From: Alphaproteobacteria bacterium
GTDB taxonomy: Bacteria > Pseudomonadota > Alphaproteobacteria > Rhizobiales > JAJFHC01
Length of the DNA stretch: 64,000 nucleotides
NCBI GenBank assembly: GCA_021775805.1
Contig: JAJFHD010000015.1
Location: forward strand, 79,628-143,627
Reading direction: 5' to 3'
The position numbers and the translations under genes are program-made. Positions 24,276 to 33,317 of this stretch are shown piece by piece. The notes below the pieces were generated by a model that did no database searches, had not been told where the DNA came from, and was given only the letters and a program-made list of their open reading frames with translations. Position 1 is the stretch's first letter. Each line of letters begins with the position of its first letter.

Positions 24276-26375
24276 ATGACTCGTGATCCACGTTACGACA
24301 TTCTGTTTGAACCGGTGCAGATCGGACCGGTGACCGCCCGCAACAGATTTTTCCAGGTGCCCCACTGTATCAGCATGGGCCATCGTTATCCCTTTGCCCA
24401 GGCAGCCCTGCGCGGCATCAAGGCCGAAGGCGGCTGGGCCGTGGTCTGCACCGAGGAAGCCGAGATCCATCATTCATCGGAAATCTCGCCGGCCTGCGAA
24501 CACCGCATCTGGGACGCCCAGGACATGCCGGCATTGCGCCTGATGACCGAGGCCGTGCACGAACATGGCAGCCTTGCGGGCATTGAACTTGTCTACAACG
24601 GCCATCATGCGCCAAACCGCTACAGCCGCGAGACGCCAATGGCGCCGTCCCATGTGCCGGTCGATAGTCATGAACCGGTCCAGGCGCGCGCCATGGACAA
24701 GCAGGACATTTCGAATTTCAGGCGCTGGCACCGCGATGCCGGACTGCGTGCCCGCGATGCCGGCTTCGACATCGTCTACGCCTATTCCGGCCACGACATG
24801 AGCCTGCCCATGCATTTTCTGTCGAAGCGTCACAACGCCCGTATCGACGAATATGGCGGCAGCCTGGAAAACCGGGTACGGCTGTTCCGCGAAATGATCG
24901 AGGACCTCAAGGATGCCGTCGGCGACCGCTGTGCTGTGGCGGTCCGTCTGGCGGTCGACGAAATGCTTGGCGCCGATGGACTGGAATCGAACAGCGAGGG
25001 CCATGATACCGTAGCCATGTTGGCGGAGCTGCCCGATATCTGGGACGTCAATATCGCCGACTGGAGCAACGACTCCATGACCGCCCGTTTCAGCGAGGAA
25101 GGCTTTCAGGAACCCTACACCGCGTTCGTCAAGAGCCTGACCACCAAGCCGGTGGTCGGCGTCGGGCGCTTTACCTCGCCGGACGCCATGGTCAGCCAGA
25201 TCAAACGCGGCGTGCTCGACATGATCGGCGCCGCCAGGCCGTCGATTGCCGATCCTTTCCTGCCGAAAAAGATTGAGGACGGCCGCGCCGATGAAATCCG
25301 AGAATGCATCGGCTGCAACATCTGTGTCGCCTCCGACAACGTGGTGATGCCCATCCGTTGTACCCAGAACCCGACAATGGGTGAAGAATGGCGCCGCCAG
25401 TGGCATCCTGAAGTGATACCGCCAACTCAGGCCGATACCCGTGTCCTGGTCGTCGGAGCCGGCCCGTCCGGCCTCGAATGTGCCAGGGCTCTGGGTGTCA
25501 GGGGCGCCTCGGTCACGCTTGCCGAGGCAAGCGGCGAACTCGGCGGGCGGTCTGCCCGTGAGTCGCGTCTGCCGGGGTTGTCTACCTGGGCACGCGTGCG
25601 CGACTACCGGGTGGGGCGCCTGCAGGAAATGGTCAATGTGGAAACCTATCTGAAAAGCGCATTGGACGCCGAACACGTGCTCGAGTTTGGTTGCGAGCAT
25701 GTGGCTCTGGCGACCGGTTCGTCTTGGCGCAGGGATACCGTCGGCCGTCACCTCAAGCGGCCCGTCGATGGCCTCGATCAGATGCCCGTCTTCACGCCTG
25801 ACGATTTACTGTCTGATGGTTTCGACCCTGATGCCATGCCTGAAGGCAATGTCGTCGTGTTTGATGACGACCATTATTACCTCGGCGGTGCCATCGCCGA
25901 GGTCCTTGTGAATCAGGGCAGGGGCGTGACGCTTGTCACGCCGGCTTCGGAAGTGTCCGCATGGACCAGCAACACGCTCGAGCAGGTCAGAATTCAGACG
26001 GTACTTCTGGAGAAAGGTGTCACGATCCTCCAGCAACGAGGCCTTGCGCGGGTCGGGCAGGGCGCCGTCGACCTGCACTGTGTCTTTACCGGACGGCAGG
26101 AGACCATCGACTGCGCCGCCCTGGTATCCGTCACCGCCCGGCTTCCGGACCGAACCCTATACGACGCTTTGCTGGCGCGCGACGACGACTGGCCCGGCGC
26201 GGGGATCAAATCGGTCACCCTGATCGGCGACGCCCTGGCGCCGGGCACGATTGCTGCAGCCGTCTATGGCGGTCATCGCTACGCCCGTGAATTTGACACC
26301 ACACCGGATCCCGACAAGGCACCCTTCAGAAGGGAAATGCCCTGGTACGGTGATAGGCACCCGGCCTGGTCGTAG
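24276..26375 (+). CDS. Trimethylamine dehydrogenase-like FMN/4Fe-4S flavoprotein
   Basis: 699 residues with the layout of trimethylamine, dimethylamine and histamine dehydrogenases. An old-yellow-enzyme FMN barrel (1-330) contains YAYSGHDMSLPMHFLSKRHN and RIDEYGGSLENR. The 4Fe-4S loop has C344, C347, C350 and C362, almost the numbering of the trimethylamine enzyme. A nucleotide-binding domain starts with VLVVGAGPSGLECARALG near 390. Family members oxidatively demethylate or deaminate amines and pass electrons to an ETF-type carrier; others are enoate reductases. The start at 24276 has an AAGGAT site. No dedicated amine transporter or ETF is adjacent, so the substrate stays open (choline-derived amines, dimethylglycine-like compounds, proline betaine). 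Confidence 0.85.
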   Translation: MTRDPRYDILFEPVQIGPVTARNRFFQVPHCISMGHRYPFAQAALRGIKAEGGWAVVCTEEAEIHHSSEISPACEHRIWDAQDMPALRLMTEAVHEHGSLAGIELVYNGHHAPNRYSRETPMAPSHVPVDSHEPVQARAMDKQDISNFRRWHRDAGLRARDAGFDIVYAYSGHDMSLPMHFLSKRHNARIDEYGGSLENRVRLFREMIEDLKDAVGDRCAVAVRLAVDEMLGADGLESNSEGHDTVAMLAELPDIWDVNIADWSNDSMTARFSEEGFQEPYTAFVKSLTTKPVVGVGRFTSPDAMVSQIKRGVLDMIGAARPSIADPFLPKKIEDGRADEIRECIGCNICVASDNVVMPIRCTQNPTMGEEWRRQWHPEVIPPTQADTRVLVVGAGPSGLECARALGVRGASVTLAEASGELGGRSARESRLPGLSTWARVRDYRVGRLQEMVNVETYLKSALDAEHVLEFGCEHVALATGSSWRRDTVGRHLKRPVDGLDQMPVFTPDDLLSDGFDPDAMPEGNVVVFDDDHYYLGGAIAEVLVNQGRGVTLVTPASEVSAWTSNTLEQVRIQTVLLEKGVTILQQRGLARVGQGAVDLHCVFTGRQETIDCAALVSVTARLPDRTLYDALLARDDDWPGAGIKSVTLIGDALAPGTIAAAVYGGHRYAREFDTTPDPDKAPFRREMPWYGDRHPAWS

Positions 26376-26432
26376 TTGGGGGCGTGAGCGAAAGCGACGA
26401 CCCGGCGGCATCAATGAGGGGGTGTACTATTT

Positions 26433-27389
26433 TCAGTAAAGCGTTTTCCCAATTCGGTCGAAGCGTATGGCTCCGGGCCACCGCATCACCTGCCACCAAT
26501 CGGCCGTTCCGTTCTGAGAGAAGTACAAAACTTCCGCTCGGCTGACGAGATTGACTGCCGGTACAAATCCGACGTGAGACATGAACCGGCTATCGGTGGA
26601 ATTGTCCCGATGATCCCCCATCATGAAATAGTGATCGTCCGGAACAACAAACTTGCCGGTGTTGTCGCCAGGGCCGCGGTCGAAAAGATCCAGCGTCCTG
26701 TAGAAGACGCCGTTGGGCAGCGTCTCACGATGCATCTTGATATGCTGAACACTTCCATCGGGGTGTTCGTTGGCAAAATCATCTATGCGTTCACGCTTGA
26801 TCGGCTTGTCATTGATATGAAGCACGCCATCGATCATCTGAACCCGGTCGCCCGGCAAGCCGATCAGGCGTTTGACATAGTCAGTCTGATTGTCGCTTGG
26901 TAATTTGAAGATCACAACGTCGCCGCGGTTGGGATCCCGCTCACGATAGGCGTTCTTGTCGGCAAACACGTAATCGCCGATGAGCAGGGTCGGTTTCATC
27001 GACCCTGCAGGAATTGAGTAACTTGCGACGGGTGGTTCGAAGACGACCTGAATGAGCGTCATTGCAAGATAAACGGAGACGTAAACATACCAGCGATTGA
27101 AACGCGTCAGTTCCAGTTTGCCCACGTAGCGCGCACCGATGAACGCATCAGCAATGGCGTAGATGTAAAGCCCCGCGAAGATCGCCGCAGCGAGATAGAG
27201 CCCGATGACGCCATGAAAAGAAAAAAGGAACATTGAAACGGTGGCTGCGACACCGAAGGCGGCCACGTAGAGAGCAAAAAACACAGCCGCCCGCTTGAGT
27301 TGGCCGTTGTAGAGTTGGCCCAATCCCATGAGAACGGCAGACAGCAGCGCCGCGACAACCGGATGCCGCTTTTTTGCGTGTTGTGTCAT
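26433..27389 (-). CDS. lepB: Signal peptidase I with an N-terminal multi-helix domain
   Basis: 318 residues. The C-terminal half is a type I signal peptidase: catalytic Ser130 in SIPAGSMKPTL, Lys173 in YVKRLIGLPGD, and MMGDHRDNSTDSR near 266. The first 115 residues hold about four membrane helices beginning with HPVVAALLSAVLMGLGQLYNGQ, similar to the GLGQxYNG motif of small TM2/DUF5683-like membrane domains, instead of the usual one or two anchors. It cleaves signal peptides of exported proteins at the outer face of the inner membrane. It starts 6 bp after maeB on the same strand rather than in the common rnc-era neighbourhood, so it may be a second, specialised peptidase. Confidence 0.9.
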   Translation of the reverse strand: MTQHAKKRHPVVAALLSAVLMGLGQLYNGQLKRAAVFFALYVAAFGVAATVSMFLFSFHGVIGLYLAAAIFAGLYIYAIADAFIGARYVGKLELTRFNRWYVYVSVYLAMTLIQVVFEPPVASYSIPAGSMKPTLLIGDYVFADKNAYRERDPNRGDVVIFKLPSDNQTDYVKRLIGLPGDRVQMIDGVLHINDKPIKRERIDDFANEHPDGSVQHIKMHRETLPNGVFYRTLDLFDRGPGDNTGKFVVPDDHYFMMGDHRDNSTDSRFMSHVGFVPAVNLVSRAEVLYFSQNGTADWWQVMRWPGAIRFDRIGKTLY

Positions 27390-27395
27390 GTATGA

Positions 27396-29675
27396 TCAGG
27401 ACTGTGCGTCAACAACCGCCAGGGCCGAAATGTTGACAATCCCTCTCGACGTCACGCTGGTGGTGACGATGTGAACCGGCTTTGCGGCCCCCAGCAGAAT
27501 CGGGCCGATCGAGGTTGCAGCCCCCAATGTCTTGAGCAGGTTATAGGATATGTTGGCCGCATCCAGGGTCGGCATGACCAGCAGATTGGCGGCGCCCTCG
27601 AACGATGTGTCCGGAGCCGCGCGCCGCCGGATTGACTCGCGCAGCGCCGCATCGCCCTGCATTTCGCCGTCGACCATCAGGTCTGGGTCGGCCTTTTTGA
27701 TCAGCGCCAGGGTATCGCGCATCTTGTTGGCCGAGCCTGTGTCTGCCGAGCCGTAGTTCGAATGAGACAAGAGCGCAACCTGCGGCGTCAGTCCGAAACG
27801 GCGGATCTGTTCGGCCGCCAGCAGGGTCATGTCGGCCAGCGCCTGCGCCGACGGGTTCGACGTTGCCTGGGTGTCGCAGATGAAGACGGTTTCCTGCTGC
27901 GGCATGATCAGGACGCTCAGGCTGGACAGTTCGTCGACGCCCGGTTTGCGGCCAACCAGCTTGTGGACGTGGCGCAGGTGGTCGTAATAGGGCTCCAGCG
28001 CGCCGCAGATCATGGCATCCGCGTCGCCACCATCGACCATCATGCAAGCGATCACCGTCGGCGTCGAGCGCAGTGCGGCCCGCGCTTCATCGATCGAGAC
28101 GGCAAGTTTTTCGGCAAATCGCGTCACGTACAGTTCGAACAGCGCGAAATTTTCCGGATCGACTACCTCGAAGTCGCGGCCGGGTTGTGCACGAAGGCCG
28201 AGTTCAGCAACCATGTCGGCGATTGCCGACGGCCTGCCGATCAGCACCGGTGCGCAGACACCGTCGTCGATCAGGACCTGAATCGCCCGCAGCACGCGCC
28301 GGTCTTCGCCTTCGGCATAGACCACGCGCTTTGGGTCGGCCCGGGCGTTCTCGAACACCGGCTTCATGGTCATGCCGGATTTGTAGACAAACCGCTCAAG
28401 CTGCAGGCGGTAGGCATCGAAATCCTCGATCGGGCGTTTCGCGACGCCGCTGTCCATGGCAGCCTTGGCAACCGCCGGCGCGATCTCCAGGATCAGCCGG
28501 GGGTCGAACGGTTTGGGGATCAGATACTCAGGTCCGAAGGCAAGCTTTTCGCCGAGATAGGCGGCCGCGACGATTTCCGAGCTTTCCGCCATGGCCAGAT
28601 CGGCAATGGCGTAGACCGTGGCCCGCTTCATTTCCTCGTTGATGGTTGTTGCGCCGCAATCGAGCGCCCCTCTGAACAGATAGGGGAAACACAGCACATT
28701 GTTGACCTGGTTGGGATAGTCCGAACGCCCGGTCGCCATGATCACATCGTCGCGGGCGCCGAAGGCGACAGCCGGGTCGATCTCAGGATTGGGATTGGCG
28801 AGTGCAAAGACCAGTGGCCTGTCGGCCATCGAGCGCACCATGTCGGCGTCCATGACGCCGGGTCCCGACATGCCCAGGAAAACGTCTGCACCATTGAGGG
28901 CGTCAGCGAGCGTACGGTCGCCGGTGTCTTTTTCATAGACCTTCTTGGACGCGTCTATGGATCCCTCGCGTCCCACATAGACCACGCCCTTGCGGTCGGT
29001 GATGTAGATGTTCTCCACCGGCACGCCCAGTCCGACCAGAAGGTTGAGGCTGGAAATCGCTGCCGCGCCGGCACCGGAGGTGACAATCTTGACGGTCTCC
29101 AGGTCCTTGTGAACCACCCGGAGCCCGTTGATCAGGGCGGCGCAGACGCAGATCGCGGTGCCGTGCTGGTCGTCGTGAAAGACGGGTATGTTCATGGCGT
29201 CCTTGAGGCCGTTTTCGATCCGGAAGCAATCCGGCGCCTTGATGTCTTCCAGATTGATGCCGCCGAATGTCGGTTCCAGTGCCTTGACGATCTCGATGAA
29301 TTTTTCGGGGTCGGTCTCGTCGATCTCGATGTCGAAGACATTGACGCCCGAGAATTTCTTGAACAGGACGCCTTTGCCCTCCATCACCGGCTTGGACGCC
29401 AGCGCCCCGATGTTGCCAAGGCCCAGTACGGCTGTGCCATTGGTGATGACGCCGACCAGATTGCCCCTTGTCGTCACATTGAAAGCTTCTTCCGGATCCT
29501 CGACGATCAGTTCGCACGGTGCCGCCACGCCAGGCGAGTAGGCAAGGGCCAGGTCGCGCTGGTTGGCCAGGGGCTTGGTCGGTATGACTTCGATCTTGCC
29601 GGGCACAGGCCAGCGGTGAAAGTGGTTGGCGTCCCGTTTGAGATCGCTCGCATTCTGATCCTTGTCGACAGTCAT
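27396..29675 (-). CDS. maeB: NADP-dependent malic enzyme with phosphotransacetylase-like domain
   Basis: A 759-residue MaeB-type enzyme that decarboxylates malate to pyruvate. The malic-enzyme part (about 1-420) shows [54 protein letters not shown] and [15 protein letters not shown]. The C-terminal part (about 430-759) is phosphate-acetyltransferase-like, with [14 protein letters not shown] and ending [12 protein letters not shown]; in known MaeB proteins it regulates through acetyl-CoA rather than catalysing. Length and fusion are standard for proteobacteria. The start is divergent from a beta/gamma-crystallin-like gene; lepB follows directly. Confidence 0.95.
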   Translation of the reverse strand: MTVDKDQNASDLKRDANHFHRWPVPGKIEVIPTKPLANQRDLALAYSPGVAAPCELIVEDPEEAFNVTTRGNLVGVITNGTAVLGLGNIGALASKPVMEGKGVLFKKFSGVNVFDIEIDETDPEKFIEIVKALEPTFGGINLEDIKAPDCFRIENGLKDAMNIPVFHDDQHGTAICVCAALINGLRVVHKDLETVKIVTSGAGAAAISSLNLLVGLGVPVENIYITDRKGVVYVGREGSIDASKKVYEKDTGDRTLADALNGADVFLGMSGPGVMDADMVRSMADRPLVFALANPNPEIDPAVAFGARDDVIMATGRSDYPNQVNNVLCFPYLFRGALDCGATTINEEMKRATVYAIADLAMAESSEIVAAAYLGEKLAFGPEYLIPKPFDPRLILEIAPAVAKAAMDSGVAKRPIEDFDAYRLQLERFVYKSGMTMKPVFENARADPKRVVYAEGEDRRVLRAIQVLIDDGVCAPVLIGRPSAIADMVAELGLRAQPGRDFEVVDPENFALFELYVTRFAEKLAVSIDEARAALRSTPTVIACMMVDGGDADAMICGALEPYYDHLRHVHKLVGRKPGVDELSSLSVLIMPQQETVFICDTQATSNPSAQALADMTLLAAEQIRRFGLTPQVALLSHSNYGSADTGSANKMRDTLALIKKADPDLMVDGEMQGDAALRESIRRRAAPDTSFEGAANLLVMPTLDAANISYNLLKTLGAATSIGPILLGAAKPVHIVTTSVTSRGIVNISALAVVDAQS

Positions 29676-29902
29676 GTCGCCCCCTCTTTGTTGGCCTGAA
29701 GAGTATCGTGTGCGTGGAATTGTCCTGTGGGAACGCTAACACAGTTTGTCCGTGCGATAACGGATATTGTCAGACCGAAGCGGGGTTCGATGTTGCCGCA
29801 AACGCCAAATGCTCCTGTCTATGTTCATCATTCAGCATCAGTTCACGTTCGGTACGCGATACCGGAGAGGGAGGGCGCGATCTGTTGTGAAGGAAAACTG
29901 CG

Positions 29903-30646
29903 ATGAACATGTTTCGTACAGTGATAATGACAGTGGCTGTGTTTGGCGTGTCGGCCAGCCTGACCCCGGCATTGGCCAAGAAAGCTAGAGTTTGTTTCTA
30001 TGAGCATGCCAACTACCAGGGCGACCGGATATGTGCCCGGGTTGGCGAGGCCAGGGAAGCATTGCATGAATTTAATGATGTCATATCGTCGGTCAGGATG
30101 CGCGGTCGTGCCCGTGTCACGGTTTGCGAACACTTTGGCTTCGGCGGCCGTTGCCGGGAAATCAGGGGCAATACGCCATTCGTGGGCAATCGCTGGAACG
30201 ACAGGATTTCAGCCTTCCAGGTGGCAAGGCCCGGGTCTCGCGGCTATGACGAGGACAACGACGACAATCGTTACGACGACCGGGACGAAGACGGATACGA
30301 CGAAGACTACGATGATGGCAGGCAGAGCAGGCCTGAACGCCGGCACCGCCGCGGCGGGTTCCCCAGACCCGGCTCTGCCGACCACGATCCCCATCGCGTC
30401 TGCTTTTATACCAACTCCAAATTCCGGGAACGCAGATTTTGCGATCGCCCCCGCAACCGGGTAAACCGTTTGCCACGGCGTTGGGACAACGACATCGAGT
30501 CGATTAGCATGTTCGGAAACTCGATTGTCAGAATTTGCAGCAAGCCCAACCTGAGAGGCGCCTGTCATGTCTACAGGCGAAGCCAGAAGCGGATAGGTGC
30601 CGCCTGGATGAACAACCTGTCGTCCTATGAAATTATCCTGGAATGA
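29903..30646 (+). CDS. Exported beta/gamma-crystallin-like protein with acidic linker
   Basis: 247 residues with a signal peptide (cleavage probably after ALA near 25). Two crystallin-type motifs follow: VCFYEHANYQGDRICARVGE from 30 and TVCEHFGFGGRCREIRGN from 72. Then comes an Asp-rich linker (about 114-143) with runs such as DEDNDDNRYDDRDED, a basic stretch, and a third motif (VCFYTNSKFRERRFCDRP) with a partial fourth (RICSKPNLRGACHVYRR) near 210. Paired cysteines in each motif suggest disulfides. Microbial relatives include I36-type peptidase inhibitors and calcium-binding crystallins. A GAAGGAAAACTGCG ribosome site precedes the ATG. Periplasmic or secreted; calcium binding is a guess from the linker. 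Confidence 0.78.
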   Translation: MNMFRTVIMTVAVFGVSASLTPALAKKARVCFYEHANYQGDRICARVGEAREALHEFNDVISSVRMRGRARVTVCEHFGFGGRCREIRGNTPFVGNRWNDRISAFQVARPGSRGYDEDNDDNRYDDRDEDGYDEDYDDGRQSRPERRHRRGGFPRPGSADHDPHRVCFYTNSKFRERRFCDRPRNRVNRLPRRWDNDIESISMFGNSIVRICSKPNLRGACHVYRRSQKRIGAAWMNNLSSYEIILE

Positions 30647-30661
30647 CACTACCGGATGACG

Positions 30662-30694
30662 CCGGCCCCAACACGACAAATGGGGCCGGTTTGT
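30662..30694. terminator. Bidirectional terminator hairpin
   Basis: CCGGCCCCA (30662-30670) pairs perfectly with TGGGGCCGG (30681-30689) around a 10-base loop, followed by TTTGT. It lies between the stops of the convergent crystallin-like and RraA-like genes and can serve both. Confidence 0.7.
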
Positions 30695-30707
30695 CCGGCC
30701 TGTGAGG

Positions 30708-31376
30708 TCAACCAGGCTTGACCATGGTGACCTCGGGCACACCATAGACGTCGGCAAGCGAACCGCCGCGGGCGAGGCCCGCCAGGGCCTTCTGCTCCTT
30801 TTCCAGGAGACCGTTGGCCGCCGCGAGCGTATCCTCGATCCGCGAATAGGGCACCACCGTAACGCCGTCGGCGTCGCCGATAATCAGGTCCCCCGGCGAC
30901 ACCGAAACCCCGCCGCAGCTGACGGCGCCGTCGATCGCGCCGCCAAAACCCTTGTGCGGACCGCCCGGCACCACCGATCTTGCAAAGCAGGCAAAACCGG
31001 CCTCGACGATTTCTGCTGAATCGCGCACGGCGCCATCGATCACAAGACCGGCAATCTGGTGCTCAAGCGCCGATCGGGTCATGAGGCCGCCGAACAGTGC
31101 GCCGTCCTCGAAACCCTTTCCGTCGCACACAAGCACGTCTCCCGGCTCGCAGCGCGCAATAGCTGCATGAAGCGCACTGTTGTCCGAGACCATGCAGTCG
31201 ACAGTACGGGCCTGCGCCACGATCCTCATGGTCGGCGCCAGGGGAGAGATCGCACCGGCCATGGCCTGCGAACGGCCCAGACAATCGGATGCCACCGCTG
31301 CCGGAATGTCCTGCCAGGCGCTCAGGTCGGATTCGGTTAGTCGGGGAATTTCAATGTCATAGCAGATGACCGGCAT
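30708..31376 (-). CDS. RraA family protein (HMG/CHA aldolase-like)
   Basis: 222 residues of the RraA/demethylmenaquinone-methyltransferase-like superfamily. It has AAVASDCLGR near 27, the GDVLVCDG segment, GLVIDGAVRDSAEI (the Arg-Asp pair that binds oxaloacetate/pyruvate groups and metal) near 105, and PGDLIIGDADGVTVVP near 165. Enzymatic members cleave 4-hydroxy-4-methyl-2-oxoglutarate or decarboxylate oxaloacetate; RraA itself inhibits RNase E. The catabolic type is more likely given the nearby transporter genes. It is separated from the cyclase gene by about 250 bp. Confidence 0.83.
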   Translation of the reverse strand: MPVICYDIEIPRLTESDLSAWQDIPAAVASDCLGRSQAMAGAISPLAPTMRIVAQARTVDCMVSDNSALHAAIARCEPGDVLVCDGKGFEDGALFGGLMTRSALEHQIAGLVIDGAVRDSAEIVEAGFACFARSVVPGGPHKGFGGAIDGAVSCGGVSVSPGDLIIGDADGVTVVPYSRIEDTLAAANGLLEKEQKALAGLARGGSLADVYGVPEVTMVKPG

Positions 31377-31628
31377 GGCAGATCCGTATCCTTAGATTGT
31401 TGTCTGCAGGTGAGAGTTGGAGAGTCTCACACGGATTGGCATCAGGTGCCAGCGTTTCGCGTTTGATTGTACTCATCAACAGACTTCACGGCTGCATGAC
31501 GTCCTTGAAAATCTGTCATGCACGTGTCTGCACACGAGGACGACAATCAGGGAGGGCGGTAAAGCCAATGCTTTGGCGGTGCAATGCCGATCAGCACCAG
31601 GAATGAATCCCATAAATTGCGACACGCT

Positions 31629-32861
31629 CTAGCGGCCGTCGCCAACCGGTGCGAAGATCGGCATCGGTTGGGAAAACCCCTTCATCTCATGACGGCCCGC
31701 GGAGCGGAATTGCCGGGGATCAAGCAGTTTGCGAAAGTTGTCCGAGACCAGCAGGTGCGCGTCCAGTGCGCCGCACAGTGTGGCAATCCGGCTGGCCAGG
31801 TTCACGTCGCGGCCGACCACCGTGTAGTCGAGACGCCTGCCCGATCCGATATTGCCGTAGGCGACGTTGCCATAATGCAAGGCGATGCCGATTTCGAAAG
31901 CGGGCTTGGCGGTTTCGTTCCGTTCGGAAACCGAGACCAGGCCCTTTCTCGCCGCCTGGAGGGCGCGGGCGCAGGCATCCTCCGCGCCCCGTTCTTCGCG
32001 GAAAATTGCCAGGACACCATCGCCCATGAACTTGAGGACTTCGCCGCCGTGGGTTTCGATTGCCGGCACGACGCAGTCGAAATAGTCGTTCAGGAGAGCG
32101 GTCACATCTTCCGCTGACATATCGGCCGTCAATGACGTGAAGGCACGCATATCGGCGAACAGGATCGCTGATTCGATGCGGGTCACTTCACCGCGATGAA
32201 CATCGCCGGAGAGTATGCGCTTGTGCGGCTCCTCGCCCACATACATCCGCGTGACTTCCTTGAGGATACGTTCCAGAACGAGTATCTCGTGATATGCCGA
32301 GATCGCCGGGAAGGTTGCCCGCAACAGGGCGATGTCTTCGGCGCTGAAGCCCGCCGCCGATTTGGTCGCAAACGAAAAGGAATCCTCCATGCCATTGGCC
32401 AGCCGCACCGGAGCACAGATGTAGTGGGTAAACCCGGCCTCCCTGAGTTCGGACACGATATCGAACTGTTCGACGGGAACCGCACGGGGATCGAAGTCGA
32501 TCCAGGTTCCTTGTTCATGGGCAAAGGCGGGGGGCGAGGACCGGTAGGCATCGTCCATCGCTGATTTGTAGGGAATTGCCACATCCGAAAGACCGGCGCC
32601 GGGTTCCCAGAACTGGACCATGGCAATCTGAGTGGAGTGGAGAATGCGGATGATCGATGCATACCGGTCAAGCGGCAGGCCGGCATCGACCAACCGGTCG
32701 CAGAGTTGCGCCGATACGCCACGCCCGTCACGGTGCAGTCTGCCGTCGCCGAGCAGATAGGTGCACAGGGCTCGTGCCTTGTTCCGCCGCACCGGCGACA
32801 GGAGGTCCCAGGGATCTTGTTCCGTATCTGGAAGTATCAGGCTCCGGGAATTGAACGCCAC
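31629..32861 (-). CDS. Class III adenylate/guanylate cyclase with N-terminal sensor-like domain
   Basis: 410 residues. The C-terminal cyclase domain (about 228-400) has both metal-binding aspartates, D237 in ILFADMRAFTSL and D281 in KFMGDGVLAIF, and the NLASRIATL segment with the Asn-Arg transition-state pair. The N-terminal 200 residues include a GAF-like region (TWIDFDP, FSFATKSAAGFSAEDIALLRATFP) without a membrane helix, so it is a soluble signalling enzyme making cAMP or cGMP. It is 5 bp downstream of the VOC gene and may be cotranscribed with the tctCBA transporter. Confidence 0.88.
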   Translation of the reverse strand: MAFNSRSLILPDTEQDPWDLLSPVRRNKARALCTYLLGDGRLHRDGRGVSAQLCDRLVDAGLPLDRYASIIRILHSTQIAMVQFWEPGAGLSDVAIPYKSAMDDAYRSSPPAFAHEQGTWIDFDPRAVPVEQFDIVSELREAGFTHYICAPVRLANGMEDSFSFATKSAAGFSAEDIALLRATFPAISAYHEILVLERILKEVTRMYVGEEPHKRILSGDVHRGEVTRIESAILFADMRAFTSLTADMSAEDVTALLNDYFDCVVPAIETHGGEVLKFMGDGVLAIFREERGAEDACARALQAARKGLVSVSERNETAKPAFEIGIALHYGNVAYGNIGSGRRLDYTVVGRDVNLASRIATLCGALDAHLLVSDNFRKLLDPRQFRSAGRHEMKGFSQPMPIFAPVGDGR

Positions 32862-32866
32862 CCGGA

Positions 32867-33274
32867 CTATTCCGGCGCCTGATGGACCTCAATGACGTTG
32901 CCGTCCGGGTCATAGAAGAATATCTGCTCCCAGCCGCTCATCGCCCAGCCGCCATAGTCGGAGTAGGCGACGCCGCTGTCGTCGAGGCGTTTCTTGAAGG
33001 CCGCGATATCGTCGGTACGGAAGGCAATGTGTCCGCGTTCCATGGGGTTGACGATATTGTTGGTGCGAAATCCACAGTTCAGGTCCTTTTCAGCCAGGTG
33101 TACCTGCGTGGTGCCATCGGTGACGAACGACACATCGCCCGGATAGCCTTGTCCCTTTACCCGCTGTGAGTCCATGGCAGGGTCCGTCTCCATGTCGAGC
33201 ACCTGCTTGTAGAACTCATCCATGGCGGCAACGTTAGTGGTGCACAGGTTCAGGTGATGTAGCTTGAGTTTCAT
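32867..33274 (-). CDS. VOC family (glyoxalase/dioxygenase fold) protein
   Basis: 135 residues with two beta-alpha-beta-beta-beta modules. The N-terminal LKLHHLNLCTTNVAAMDEFYKQVL has the first metal-ligand His, and the C-terminal IFFYDPDGNVIEVHQ has the last Glu. HLAEKD and HIAFRTDD in the middle supply further ligands. Such proteins are metal-dependent lyases, isomerases or dioxygenases; the substrate is not predictable. The start at 33274 (MKLKLHHLNL) follows GAAGGA. It lies 43 bp after tctA and may act on the imported compound. Confidence 0.83.
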   Translation of the reverse strand: MKLKLHHLNLCTTNVAAMDEFYKQVLDMETDPAMDSQRVKGQGYPGDVSFVTDGTTQVHLAEKDLNCGFRTNNIVNPMERGHIAFRTDDIAAFKKRLDDSGVAYSDYGGWAMSGWEQIFFYDPDGNVIEVHQAPE

Positions 33275-33317
33275 GGAAGGTCCTTCAGTCGTGTTTGAGT
33301 ATTTGCATGTCTCAGTC

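Noticed and set aside
22459..24291. 610-codon minus-strand open frame opposite nadE
   Set aside because: Antisense to an intact NAD synthetase; its translation is Arg/His/Gly-rich without motifs.
27762..29699. 645-codon plus-strand open frame opposite maeB
   Set aside because: Antisense shadow of the malic enzyme; no ribosome site and no recognisable domain.
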